A DNA stretch of 64,000 nt, taken from assembly GCF_902506325.1 (NCBI RefSeq), contig NZ_LR732330.1, forward strand, positions 558,001-622,000, in the 5' to 3' direction. The DNA is from Limnobacter sp. 130 (lineage in GTDB: Bacteria > Pseudomonadota > Gammaproteobacteria > Burkholderiales > Burkholderiaceae_B). Both the position numbers and the translations under genes were made by a program. Under the pieces are notes generated by a model that was given only the letters and a program-made list of their open reading frames with translations, did no database searches and had not been told where the DNA came from. Shown here piece after piece: positions 54,669-62,777 of this stretch (position 1 is its first letter; each line of letters starts with the position of its first letter).

Positions 54669-55310
54669 GTCTGCTAGCGAATGAGTGAGTTCATTTCTTG
54701 CTTCTGCTAGAACTGCCGATTGTGCAATTTCGACTAGCTTGAGTGCTTTTGATACGTACTCGGCTGTGCCAGCACTGAACTCTGCAGCCCCCCAATGATC
54801 GCGAACTAACTGCTCAAGCGACTCAATTGCTTTGTCTGAGAGAAATACTGAAGCAGGGCCAATAAGTTCTCGAATTGCTTGGTACGATTCATAACCGACC
54901 CGTGATAATTCTTTAAAATGCTCTCCTTGGGATCGTGTGCGGTCATGTTCTGAACCTGGCTCCATGTAGTACGAATTACGATCTTCCAAGGAAAGGCTTA
55001 GCTTCATGAGGTGTGATAGTAAGCTCATGTAATGCTGTTCTCGGATGGCCCATTGCTGCTGGGTAAGCCAATTTTTGCGTGACAATGTTGTTTTTATTTC
55101 TTCTGTATCTTGGGTTGTTTTTCTTAATTGATCACGCAGTTTGTCAAAGTTTTCTTGGGTTGCTCGATCCTCTGCTTTCCGCTTTAGATAGGCCCCGAAG
55201 TAGGCCCCAGTCATAGATAAAATTAAAGTAAATACATAGCTCCACCAGGGAAAGTCAAGGCCTTGCTGGATTGCTACTTCGGTAGCTATGCGCATATCTT
55301 CGGGGGGCAT
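54663..55310 (-). CDS. Cassette 1: membrane-anchored coiled-coil protein
   Basis: This 215-residue protein has an N-terminal membrane helix (about 22-42, WWSYVFTLILSMTGAYFGAYL), then a charged stretch with heptad-like character (about 43-85) and a helical C-terminal domain. I recognise no family. The ATG at 55310 lies 7 bp after the core site at 55318-55324, so it is the insertion-proximal cassette. The stop codon lies in the R'' box of attC 1. Confidence 0.65.
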   Translation of the reverse strand: MPPEDMRIATEVAIQQGLDFPWWSYVFTLILSMTGAYFGAYLKRKAEDRATQENFDKLRDQLRKTTQDTEEIKTTLSRKNWLTQQQWAIREQHYMSLLSHLMKLSLSLEDRNSYYMEPGSEHDRTRSQGEHFKELSRVGYESYQAIRELIGPASVFLSDKAIESLEQLVRDHWGAAEFSAGTAEYVSKALKLVEIAQSAVLAEARNELTHSLADT

Positions 55311-55317
55311 AAAAGAC

Positions 55318-55324
55318 ACCTAAC
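55318..55324 (-). other. Array-proximal core site, possible attI remnant
   Basis: On the plus strand ACCTAAC, the reverse complement of GTTAGGT, fits the core recombination site at which the first cassette would enter. No palindromic partner box follows within 140 bp to the right, as expected of an attI and not of an attC. Confidence 0.5.
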
Positions 55325-55825
55325 TTGATTTATCGAACAATAACGGCGATATCCATTTATCCGAACATCACACCAAGTGGCTCCTCAACCAAGTAAGCCC
55401 TTTGAACAGCGTGGCGATCGAGAAATACGCTTTACCTAAAAACAGAATAACCAAAACCCAAAACTCGCCACTTTTGCTTGGCCAATAGCACACTGCAACT
55501 CTCTATAAACACTATTTTTACGCAACCGAAAAAGCCTATACCTCCCAAGGTCGGTTTTACACTCACTTTCCCAACCCACCATGGCTACCGCAAGCCAATA
55601 CCAAAGCCAAGTAAGTTATTTGAAATGTAATTTCAATAGCTTCAAAATGTAAATTAATTAGTATGCAACGGCAAGCAAGCTGATCCGCTCACTCTGTTGT
55701 TTGTGAAGTAGGCAATGGGCCAAAGCCCGTCCAGCCTTGTTGTGCGCAACTAGTTAATATGCGCCACCCTGCATTTGCGGGGGAACCATGCAAAACTACT
55801 TTAGGCAAACAAAGGGAAATAGAAT
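55325..55825. other. Intergenic region between array and ccmH, no gene found
   Basis: This stretch is AT-rich and contains no convincing gene. An integron integrase would be expected here, reading to the right, but no frame shows the tyrosine-recombinase box motifs. A 23-codon frame at 55580 (MATASQYQSQVSYLK) has no recognisable similarity. A fragment GGGCCAAAGCCCGTCC near 55718 looks like a decayed attC stem, but its flanking boxes are not clear. Confidence 0.5.
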
Positions 55826-55839
55826 GGGGCGAAAGCCCC
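55826..55839 (-). terminator. Possible terminator after ccmH
   Basis: On the minus strand GGGGC pairs with GCCCC around a 4-nt loop, 9 nt after the ccmH stop. The T tract is poor (ATTCTATTT), so this may be a weak or Rho-assisted site. Confidence 0.45.
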
Positions 55840-55847
55840 AACAACTG

Positions 55848-56240
55848 TTAGTTGTCTTTTTTGTTTTTTGTTTTGGTGTACAAGTTTTCCGCCCATTGTG
55901 CGCTTGATTCAGCCGCAGGGGCTTTACTCTTCCCTATCCTGCGCGCCAGCACCACGGCAATAAGCAACACCACAAAAGGCCCCAACCACAGCACCGCATT
56001 TTCCATGCTGTAAGCAGGCTTGTAGATTACAAACTCGCCATAGCGGTCTTGCATATAGCTTTTGATTTCTTCGTTGGTTTTGCCCGCGCGAATTTGCTCG
56101 GCAATTTTTTCTTTTAAGTCCACTGCAAGAGAGGCATGTGAATCCGCCAGCGACTGGTTTTGGCACACCAGGCAACGCAGTTCGCTGGCCACTTCTTTGT
56201 ACTGTTCTTTCTCAACTGCATTCAGGTCGTTCACATTCAT
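55848..56240 (-). CDS. ccmH: Cytochrome c maturation protein CcmH (short, CcmL-type)
   Basis: CcmH reduces or holds apocytochrome c for haem ligation in the periplasm. The family motif LRCLVCQNQSLADSHA has C23 and C26, and a membrane helix lies at about 82-103. The 130 residues have no N-terminal signal peptide: the ATG at 56240 overlaps the ccmG stop, and an in-frame stop lies four codons upstream. Most members have a cleaved signal, so this one may be exported by another route or be misrouted. It is the last gene of the operon. Confidence 0.88.
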   Translation of the reverse strand: MNVNDLNAVEKEQYKEVASELRCLVCQNQSLADSHASLAVDLKEKIAEQIRAGKTNEEIKSYMQDRYGEFVIYKPAYSMENAVLWLGPFVVLLIAVVLARRIGKSKAPAAESSAQWAENLYTKTKNKKDN

Positions 56241-56806
56241 CGGGAAGCCTCAATGGCGGGCAGTGCCATGCTGTCAAAGTAATCGGCAGGTATGGGGCCT
56301 ACCTGCTTGTGAATAATGGTGTTGTTGGCGCTCATCAAAAAAGTTTCGGGCACGCCATACACGCCCAATTCAATGCCGTACTGGCCTTGTTGGTCCACCA
56401 AAATCAAATCATAGGGGTTGCCGTATTGCGCCAGCCAGCGGCGGGTATTGGCCAAATCGTCTTTGTAGGCCAAGCCCACCAGCTTGATTTTTTTCTGTTT
56501 GGCCAAAGCAATAAAATGCGGGTGTTCAACCAAACAGGCCTGGCACCACGATGCAAACACATTCAGCACCCAGGGCTGCCCTTTCAAGGCATCAATATTC
56601 TGAATGGTTTGAATATCGACCAGTTGTATTGCACCCGCTTCAGGCCCAGTGAAACTGAGCACGGGTAAAACCACCGCAGGTGCAGGTTTGCCGATCAAGG
56701 CAGAGGGCAATTTTTTGGGGTCAAGCCACAAACCGCGCAGCAAAAACACACCCAGAAACAACAAAACCAGAATGGGCAAATAAAGGCGCAAGCGTTTTTT
56801 GATCAT
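56237..56806 (-). CDS. ccmG: Thiol:disulfide interchange protein CcmG/DsbE
   Basis: CcmG is a membrane-anchored thioredoxin-like protein that keeps apocytochrome cysteines reduced. The 189 residues have one N-terminal anchor (about 8-26), the active site WCQAC (C88, C91) and the cis-proline region YGVPETFLM. Start and stop overlap the neighbouring ccmF and ccmH genes by 4 bp each, so translation is coupled. Confidence 0.95.
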   Translation of the reverse strand: MIKKRLRLYLPILVLLFLGVFLLRGLWLDPKKLPSALIGKPAPAVVLPVLSFTGPEAGAIQLVDIQTIQNIDALKGQPWVLNVFASWCQACLVEHPHFIALAKQKKIKLVGLAYKDDLANTRRWLAQYGNPYDLILVDQQGQYGIELGVYGVPETFLMSANNTIIHKQVGPIPADYFDSMALPAIEASR

Positions 56807-58794
56807 GCTGCAACCCCTGCTTTTTTGGGGCGATACCGGCGATCAAACACGGTGACCAAACCACCCAGTGCCATTAGCGCACAGCCCCACCAAATCAGGT
56901 TGATCAAGGGTTTGTAATACAAGCGCACACCCCAGGCACCTGCGTTGGTGCTGCTTTGAACTGCGTCCCCTAAACCAACATACACATCAGAAAACCAATC
57001 GCTGTGAATGGCTGCTTCGGTCATAATTTGTTCGGAGCTTTGATAACGGCGCTTCTCGGGTTCCAGCAAATGAATCAAGGTACCGTCGCCACGCGTCAAT
57101 TCAAACACCCCCAGTGCAGCAACATGGTTTTGTCGCTGCACGGAATCAACACCAATGAAGGTGACACGCCATGGGCCAATTTCAGAAGTTTCTCCCGGCT
57201 TTAACACAGCATCGGTTTCTGTCTCGAAGGTTTTAACCCAACTAACGCCGACCACGAACACGGCCACACCCAAATGCGCAAGCACCATGCCCCAGTAGGA
57301 AAGTGACAAACGGCGCATGCGATAAAGCAAACCACTTTCAGGCGCAGCAGCACCTGCTTTGCGCGTGGCCACTGCCGCATGGGCCAAAGTGGCCACCGCC
57401 ATGAACACCGCGCACACCACACCAATGGCCCACAACAGGCTGAAATAACCATTGAACAGCGCAGCGCCCACCAACACCAGCAGCGCCACGCCCATGGCCA
57501 CAACACCTGGCTTTACATATTGCGCAAGGCGGGTTTCGCGCCAGCGGGAATCGGGGCCCAATGCCATGAGCAACACGGCAGGCAGCAAAATGGGGGCAAA
57601 CATGGCCTCAAAATAGGGTTGCCCCACCGACATTTTTCGCCCACCGATTACTTCGACCACCAAGGGGTAAAGCGTGCCCAACATAACTGCCACAAGTGCT
57701 GCGCTCATCAACACATTATTCGACAACAACAGCGACTCGCGCCCGGTGGCTTTGAAGTTACCACCCTGCCCCACCTCGCCTGTTTTAAGCGCATACAAAA
57801 TGTAGGAAGAACCTACAACGATGAACAACAAGGCAAGAATGAACACACCGCGCTCGGGGTCGGTTGCAAATGCATGTACCGATGTAAGCACACCGGAGCG
57901 AACCAGGAATGTTCCCAACAGAGACAAGGCAAAAGTGGTCAGCGCCAGCAGCAAAGTCCAACTGCGCAACGCACCGCGTTTTTCAGACACGGCCAGCGAA
58001 TGGATTAGTGCCGTGCCTGCCAACCATGGCATCAGGGATGCGTTCTCGACCGGGTCCCAAAACCACCAGCCACCCCAACCCAATTCCCGATAAGCCCACC
58101 AGCTGCCCAAGGCAATGCCCATGGTCAGAAAGGCCCAAGCCACATTGGTCCAGGGGCGGCTCCAGCGGGCCCAGGTCATGTCGAAACGGCCCTCGAGTAA
58201 ACCGGCCACTGCGAATGCAAAGGTAACCGCAAAGCCCACATAGCCCATGTACAACAAAGGCGGGTGAATGATCATGCCAATGTCTTGCAGCAGCGGGTTC
58301 AAATCCCGACCATCAATGGGTGTGGGGTACAGGAATTCAAATGGGTTGCTGGCGACCAACAGGTACAGTAGAAAACCCACCAACACCAATTGCAAAGTGG
58401 CCAACACGCGCACTTTGAAACAGGCCGACACCTCGAATTTGGCCCAGGCCACGGCTTGGGTCCAACCTGCAAACATGAGTACCCACAACAAGAATGAGCC
58501 CTCGTGCGAGCCCCAACTGGCAGCCACCTTGTAAAACACAGGCAAGGTTAAATTTGAATTTTCAGCCACATTGCGAACTGAAAAGTCGCTGATGACGAAG
58601 GAATAAATCAGACCAATAAAGGCAGTGCCCACCAGCCCGGAAACCAGCAACACATTGCGTTGAATCGATTTCAACAAAGGCACTGCCGGGGCATGGTTGT
58701 ACACACCGCGCACGGCTGCAAAACCGGCCACTGCACCAAACAAGGCCAACACTGTGGCCAAGGCAAGGCTAAATTGCGAGACAAGCGCGATCAC
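56803..58794 (-). CDS. ccmF: Haem lyase CcmF
   Basis: CcmF is the large membrane component of the haem lyase that joins haem from CcmE to apocytochrome c. The 663-residue protein has about 15 helices. The tryptophan-rich WWD domain GWGGWWFWDPVENASLMPWL (about 233-252) and WGSHEGSFLLWV (about 93-104) are diagnostic, and the histidines that ligate haem are in place. It overlaps ccmE by 4 bp. Confidence 0.97.
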   Translation of the reverse strand: MIALVSQFSLALATVLALFGAVAGFAAVRGVYNHAPAVPLLKSIQRNVLLVSGLVGTAFIGLIYSFVISDFSVRNVAENSNLTLPVFYKVAASWGSHEGSFLLWVLMFAGWTQAVAWAKFEVSACFKVRVLATLQLVLVGFLLYLLVASNPFEFLYPTPIDGRDLNPLLQDIGMIIHPPLLYMGYVGFAVTFAFAVAGLLEGRFDMTWARWSRPWTNVAWAFLTMGIALGSWWAYRELGWGGWWFWDPVENASLMPWLAGTALIHSLAVSEKRGALRSWTLLLALTTFALSLLGTFLVRSGVLTSVHAFATDPERGVFILALLFIVVGSSYILYALKTGEVGQGGNFKATGRESLLLSNNVLMSAALVAVMLGTLYPLVVEVIGGRKMSVGQPYFEAMFAPILLPAVLLMALGPDSRWRETRLAQYVKPGVVAMGVALLVLVGAALFNGYFSLLWAIGVVCAVFMAVATLAHAAVATRKAGAAAPESGLLYRMRRLSLSYWGMVLAHLGVAVFVVGVSWVKTFETETDAVLKPGETSEIGPWRVTFIGVDSVQRQNHVAALGVFELTRGDGTLIHLLEPEKRRYQSSEQIMTEAAIHSDWFSDVYVGLGDAVQSSTNAGAWGVRLYYKPLINLIWWGCALMALGGLVTVFDRRYRPKKAGVAA

Positions 58795-59198
58795 TCTTGC
58801 ACCCCTGGCGGCATGTAATCTTCATCGTGTTTGGCCAACACTTCACTGGCCACAAAAGTGGTGCCATCCCATTGGCCATCGGCCACCACACCAGTGCCTT
58901 CTTTGAACAAATCAGGAACAATGCCATTGAATTCAACCGGCACCTTGTTATTCAAGTCGCTGACTACAAAACGTACTTTCAATGAGTCGGCCTCGCGTTG
59001 AACGCTACCCGTTTCAACCATGCCGCCCAAGCGATACGTTTTCTCGCCCTTGGGCACATCGCCGCTGAGTATTTGGGTGGGGGTGTAGAAGAACACCAGG
59101 TTGTCGTTGAACACTTTGACCAAGGCAATGCCAAAACCCAAAGCAACCACCACAATGGCTGCCAGCCAGGCGGCCCTGTGTGCGCGCGCATTACTCAT
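58791..59198 (-). CDS. ccmE: Haem chaperone CcmE
   Basis: CcmE carries haem covalently on a histidine in the periplasm. The 135-residue protein has an N-terminal anchor (about 10-28), an OB-fold with GGMVETGSV, and the haem-binding H124 with Y128 (KHDEDY). I chose the ATG at 59198 because it overlaps ccmD by 8 bp and fits the family; the longer frame to 59297 is ccmD in another reading. Confidence 0.96.
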   Translation of the reverse strand: MSNARAHRAAWLAAIVVVALGFGIALVKVFNDNLVFFYTPTQILSGDVPKGEKTYRLGGMVETGSVQREADSLKVRFVVSDLNNKVPVEFNGIVPDLFKEGTGVVADGQWDGTTFVASEVLAKHDEDYMPPGVQE

Positions 59199-59364
59199 TG
59201 CCTGCCCCCTTGCCAAGTTTTGCCATTCGATTCGCGCGCTTTTGTTCACGAACCAAGTCGGTTTTGCTGGGGCCAGCACGACCGGCCAACAATCCATCCA
59301 GACCCAAAACCAACAGGCTTAAAACCACACAAACCCAAATTGTTTGCCATGCATCAAGATTCAT
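59191..59364 (-). CDS. ccmD: Haem exporter protein CcmD
   Basis: This 57-residue protein begins MNLDAWQTIWVCVVLSLLVL, with one membrane helix (about 8-28) followed by a basic tail. CcmD helps release holo-CcmE from the CcmABC complex. Its size, single helix, charged tail and position between ccmC and ccmE support the call; the sequence family is loosely conserved. Confidence 0.85.
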   Translation of the reverse strand: MNLDAWQTIWVCVVLSLLVLGLDGLLAGRAGPSKTDLVREQKRANRMAKLGKGAGNE

Positions 59365-59383
59365 TGCTTTTACCTTTTACCCG

Positions 59384-60076
59384 TTAAAGCCAACGCCGTT
59401 GTACCAACAAACGCCGCGCACGGTTCAACACCGTGCTGGCACAAATCAACCAAAAGCCCAACACGCTAAGCCACATGCCCATGGCAATGTCGGGGTGAAT
59501 TCGGTTGCCACTCATCGACACGCTGTAGCCCTGATGAAGCGTATTCCAGAAAACCACTGAGAGGTAAATCAGTGGAATATTGACTGCGCCAATCAACAAG
59601 CCCACTGCCAGCACGCGATCGGCCTTGGCGGGGTTGGTGGTCAATTGGCCCAGGGCAATCAGGCCCAGGTAAATAAACAGCAACAAGAGCTCGGAAGTCA
59701 TTCTTGCATCCCAAACCCAGTAGGTGCCCCAGGTCGGTTTGCCCCAAAGCGCGCCGGTGATCAAGGCCAAGGCCGTCATCCAGGCACCGGTGGGCAGCAG
59801 TGCCCGCATCATGACGGCTGACACATCACTTCGATACACCCAATTCATGCCCGCATACCCACAGGCCACCAAGTACAGGAACATCGACATCCAGGCGGCA
59901 GGCACATGCACGTAAATGGCGCGGTAAACTTCGCCCTGCTGCACATCCACTGGCGCGAGGAAAAGCCCCGTGTACAAACCAAAACCCAGCAACAACACAC
60001 CGGCAACGAGCAGCCACACCCAAAGCCAACTGGCCAGGGCGTGAAATTTAGGTGGTGAGGCCAACTGTGCAAACAT
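59384..60076 (-). CDS. ccmC: Haem exporter/transfer protein CcmC
   Basis: CcmC is required to attach haem to CcmE. The 230-residue protein has six helices and the tryptophan-rich motif WGTYWVWDARMTSELLLL (about 117-134), with HVPAAWMSMF upstream holding a haem-ligand histidine. I chose the ATG at 60076 (MFAQLASPPK), 3 bp after the ccmAB stop; the frame upstream is not family-like. Confidence 0.95.
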   Translation of the reverse strand: MFAQLASPPKFHALASWLWVWLLVAGVLLLGFGLYTGLFLAPVDVQQGEVYRAIYVHVPAAWMSMFLYLVACGYAGMNWVYRSDVSAVMMRALLPTGAWMTALALITGALWGKPTWGTYWVWDARMTSELLLLFIYLGLIALGQLTTNPAKADRVLAVGLLIGAVNIPLIYLSVVFWNTLHQGYSVSMSGNRIHPDIAMGMWLSVLGFWLICASTVLNRARRLLVQRRWL

Positions 60077-60078
60077 CG

Positions 60079-61401
60079 CTATTCCTGAATTAAAGCAACA
60101 AGGCGCTTGGCCACAAATGGCCCAAGCAAACAACCCAACATACCCAGGCTTGCCAGCACCGCAAACGGTGCAATTGCACTGCGGCCCAAACCGCCCGCCT
60201 GGCTGGCTTCAAGCCCGAAAATCAGCACGGGCACCAGCAACGGCAAGGCAAGCAGGTAAACCAATACAGCACCGCCGCGGGTCAACATCACCAAAAGCGC
60301 GATCAAGCCCAACAAAGGCGCCACCGCCCAAATGCCCGCAATCAACGCGCAAACAAGTTCAAGGGTTTGTACACCGGTCAAACCCAGTTGCAGTGCAACC
60401 AGGCCGGTCACGGGCACCAACACCAGTGCCTGGCACAAGGCCAGAAAAACAACCCGCATCAGCCAATAAAACGCAATGTTGTCTGCGTTAAGGTTGGCCA
60501 CAAAACCCAGCCAGCCTGCACGGTGATCCTCGGCAAACCAGTCTTTTGCACCCAGCAACAGCGCGAGCAACAAACTGACCCACACGGCCACTTGCGCAAA
60601 TTCGGCACTTGGCTTTCCCAATCCAATGCCAAAAAAACTCAGCACCATCCAGTGAAACAAAGCGCCCCACAACAGGGCTTGAGGATTGCCCCAGGCCACC
60701 GCCCAGTCGCGCTTGAGCAGCGCAGACAAAGCGACCCTGGCAGGAAGTTGGCTCACTTCGGAAGGGGCAAGTGGATCAGCACTTGCAGGTGCAAAGTTAC
60801 CCACCAAGCCGCCGTGTTCCAGCCAGCCCTCTTTGACCGGAACAAGGCTTAAGTGTTGACTCAACACTGCCGCATCCACATGCGTGGCCATGAACAATAT
60901 GCCGCCCCGCTGAAAGTGGATTTCGATGGCCTTGGCCAAGGTGGCCACACCGTCATGATCCAGGGCATTCAAAGGTTCGTCGAGCAGCCAAACCTTGAAT
61001 TGCCCGGCCAGCAAGGTACACAAACCCAAACGCGCGCGTTGGCCTGAGGACAAGGTACCAATACGCTCGTATTGCCAATTGCTCAGGCCCACCTGTTCAA
61101 GCAGTTGCTCAATCTGATTTGAATCAGCCCCAAGGTGGTCCATCACAATTTGAAGATGGGTATCAACGAGCAATTCGTCGCGCAAGCCAAATTCAGGCTT
61201 GAACAAAATACCCTGTCCCGGCAATGCGTTGCTCATCAACCTCAGCAATGTTGATTTGCCCACGCCATTTCCGCCACGAATGACGTTGATTTCACCCGAC
61301 TTCAATTCGAATTCGATTGGTCCGGACAAAAGCACAGTGGCCGCCTCGAGAGCTGGCGTTTTAACCTGTAATCCGGTCACTGAAAGTGAAACTTGCATCA
61401 T
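60079..61401 (-). CDS. Fused CcmA-CcmB haem exporter (ATPase plus permease)
   Basis: This 440-residue protein joins two normally separate ccm products. Residues about 1-200 are the CcmA ABC ATPase: Walker A GGNGVGKST (43-51), signature LSSGQ (118-122), Walker B VWLLDEP (137-143) and H-loop H174. After a linker of about 20 residues, residues about 222-440 are CcmB-like, with six predicted helices beginning ALLKRDWAVAWGNPQALLW. No frameshift or stop lies between. It stands between ccmI and ccmC, in the place where separate ccmA and ccmB genes would be, overlapping ccmI by 4 bp. Confidence 0.9.
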   Translation of the reverse strand: MMQVSLSVTGLQVKTPALEAATVLLSGPIEFELKSGEINVIRGGNGVGKSTLLRLMSNALPGQGILFKPEFGLRDELLVDTHLQIVMDHLGADSNQIEQLLEQVGLSNWQYERIGTLSSGQRARLGLCTLLAGQFKVWLLDEPLNALDHDGVATLAKAIEIHFQRGGILFMATHVDAAVLSQHLSLVPVKEGWLEHGGLVGNFAPASADPLAPSEVSQLPARVALSALLKRDWAVAWGNPQALLWGALFHWMVLSFFGIGLGKPSAEFAQVAVWVSLLLALLLGAKDWFAEDHRAGWLGFVANLNADNIAFYWLMRVVFLALCQALVLVPVTGLVALQLGLTGVQTLELVCALIAGIWAVAPLLGLIALLVMLTRGGAVLVYLLALPLLVPVLIFGLEASQAGGLGRSAIAPFAVLASLGMLGCLLGPFVAKRLVALIQE

Positions 61402-62648
61402 GGACTTGCCGGAATATCGGGCAAACTCAATTCGACACCAGAGGCCAGTTGATTGCGGGCAAGCGTTCGCCAGGCCGACTCGATATCTCCGGCACCTGTT
61501 TGCGCCATGCCTTGAATCGACAAGCGCGCTTGGATGTGCACGGTATCTGGCAAATTACCAACACCACCTTCCTGAATGAAGTCACCAGGCCCCATTCGCA
61601 CGACCTGCTCACCAGCGATTAACTGGGATGCAGGCACGCGGACCACTGCCAAAGGCATGCCGGGGCCAGCTTGCGCTTTGAGAAACACAAACAAGGCTGA
61701 ACTGTCGCCAACGCGTTTCAAGACAGTTGCTGGAATGGTGACCGTGACGGCGGTAAGCACGTCTTCAGGCACGGGTTGGCTGGTATTTTTCAGGCTGGCT
61801 TGCTGAACCTGACTGAGAAGTTGCCAGTACACCTGCGCTTTGTCTTGGTCACCTGCCTGCTCCGCTGCACTGGCTGCCAGTGCAAGTGCTTTTTCATGCC
61901 TTGGATCGCTTTGCAAGGCAGCTGCAATGTACTTTTCTGGCTCGCCAGCCAATTGCCGACCTTGCGCCATGGCGGTCATGTCGGCCAAATCGGCAAGAAT
62001 GTCCGGATGCCCGGGTGTTAACTCCAACGCTTTTTTCAGGGCACTCGCGCTTTCCTGATAATTGGCCATAGAGGCATGTGTACGCGCCAACAACACCCAG
62101 CCGCGCAAATCATCAGGCTGCTCTGCCAGTCGCAGTTTAAGGCCGGCCAATCGGTCCTCAAGGCTGGCACCATCGCCTGGATGCCCTTCTGAAGCGGCCA
62201 CTGCCTGATCAACATTGGATACGGCGATGTCGGCAGAATTTCCTTGCGGCCATGTAAAAGCGCTGCGGTGTATTGCCCCAATTGAATAAGTGAACAAAAC
62301 AGCAAGACCCAAGCTGGCAAGAATCAACCAAGGCATGAGTTTGGGCTTGGCCCAGGCGAGACGCTGTGTGGAGGTACCTGCAGGTGCCATGTGTTGCTTA
62401 CTTTCGCTGGCCATGCTCAGCCAGTTTTCGATGAGCACCTGCTTGCTGGAATTGTCGAGTGTTGGGTCTGTTTCAATTTCCTGACGTCGATTCAAAAAAG
62501 CGCGCCACTCCGGGCTGTCCTCCAGAGTCCCTACCTCGTTCGTGGTTTTTTGTTCATTGGAGAAAAAAAATTCATTCCACGCGAAATACAGGCAAAATAC
62601 TAGAAAAAACAGGAAGATAAAGCCTATAAAGGCCACGCCAAGACTCAA
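61398..62648 (-). CDS. ccmI: Cytochrome c maturation protein CcmI-like, TPR
   Basis: CcmI binds apocytochrome c and passes it to CcmF/H. The 416-residue protein has two membrane helices (about 4-26 and 107-126) flanking a cytoplasmic loop, then TPR-like repeats (LRGWVLLARTHASMANYQESA; HPDILADLADMTAM) and a beta-rich C-terminal domain. Here it is the first gene of the ccm operon, not the last as in many proteobacteria. The promoter must lie in the 130-bp divergent region at 62,649-62,777, which I could not resolve. Confidence 0.85.
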   Translation of the reverse strand: MSLGVAFIGFIFLFFLVFCLYFAWNEFFFSNEQKTTNEVGTLEDSPEWRAFLNRRQEIETDPTLDNSSKQVLIENWLSMASESKQHMAPAGTSTQRLAWAKPKLMPWLILASLGLAVLFTYSIGAIHRSAFTWPQGNSADIAVSNVDQAVAASEGHPGDGASLEDRLAGLKLRLAEQPDDLRGWVLLARTHASMANYQESASALKKALELTPGHPDILADLADMTAMAQGRQLAGEPEKYIAAALQSDPRHEKALALAASAAEQAGDQDKAQVYWQLLSQVQQASLKNTSQPVPEDVLTAVTVTIPATVLKRVGDSSALFVFLKAQAGPGMPLAVVRVPASQLIAGEQVVRMGPGDFIQEGGVGNLPDTVHIQARLSIQGMAQTGAGDIESAWRTLARNQLASGVELSLPDIPASP

Positions 62649-62777
62649 TTGTTAACCCCCAGACATGAAGTAGGGATACTAACATTACCAATGATCACGT
62701 AACATTAAAGGCTACACAGAATTAAGCGTAAACCCTGAGCAGCATTACCTCTGACCATTCGCCAAGGCGCTGAACAC

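Larger units (their letters stand above)
43702..55324 (-). mobile_element. Integron cassette array, 15 cassettes, no integrase seen (CALIN)
   Basis: Fifteen genes, all on the minus strand, alternate with 15 palindromic attC sites of 60-114 bp. Each attC is bounded on the plus strand by RYYYAAC on the left and GTTRRRY on the right, and several genes end inside the right-hand box. The insertion-proximal end is on the right, at the core site 55318-55324; the terminal attC is at 43702-43771. Cassettes are numbered here from the right. No tyrosine recombinase gene is found in the window, so this is a CALIN or an array separated from its integrase. Confidence 0.9.

Noticed and set aside
43702-55324. 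CRISPR array
   Set aside because: The repeats are 60-114 bp, vary in length and sequence, and are separated by whole genes of 500-1200 bp, which fits attC sites and not CRISPR repeats and spacers.
55580-55650. Small open frame beginning MATASQYQSQVSYLK, as an integrase remnant
   Set aside because: Only 23 codons, no Shine-Dalgarno, and no resemblance to the IntI N-terminus or catalytic boxes.
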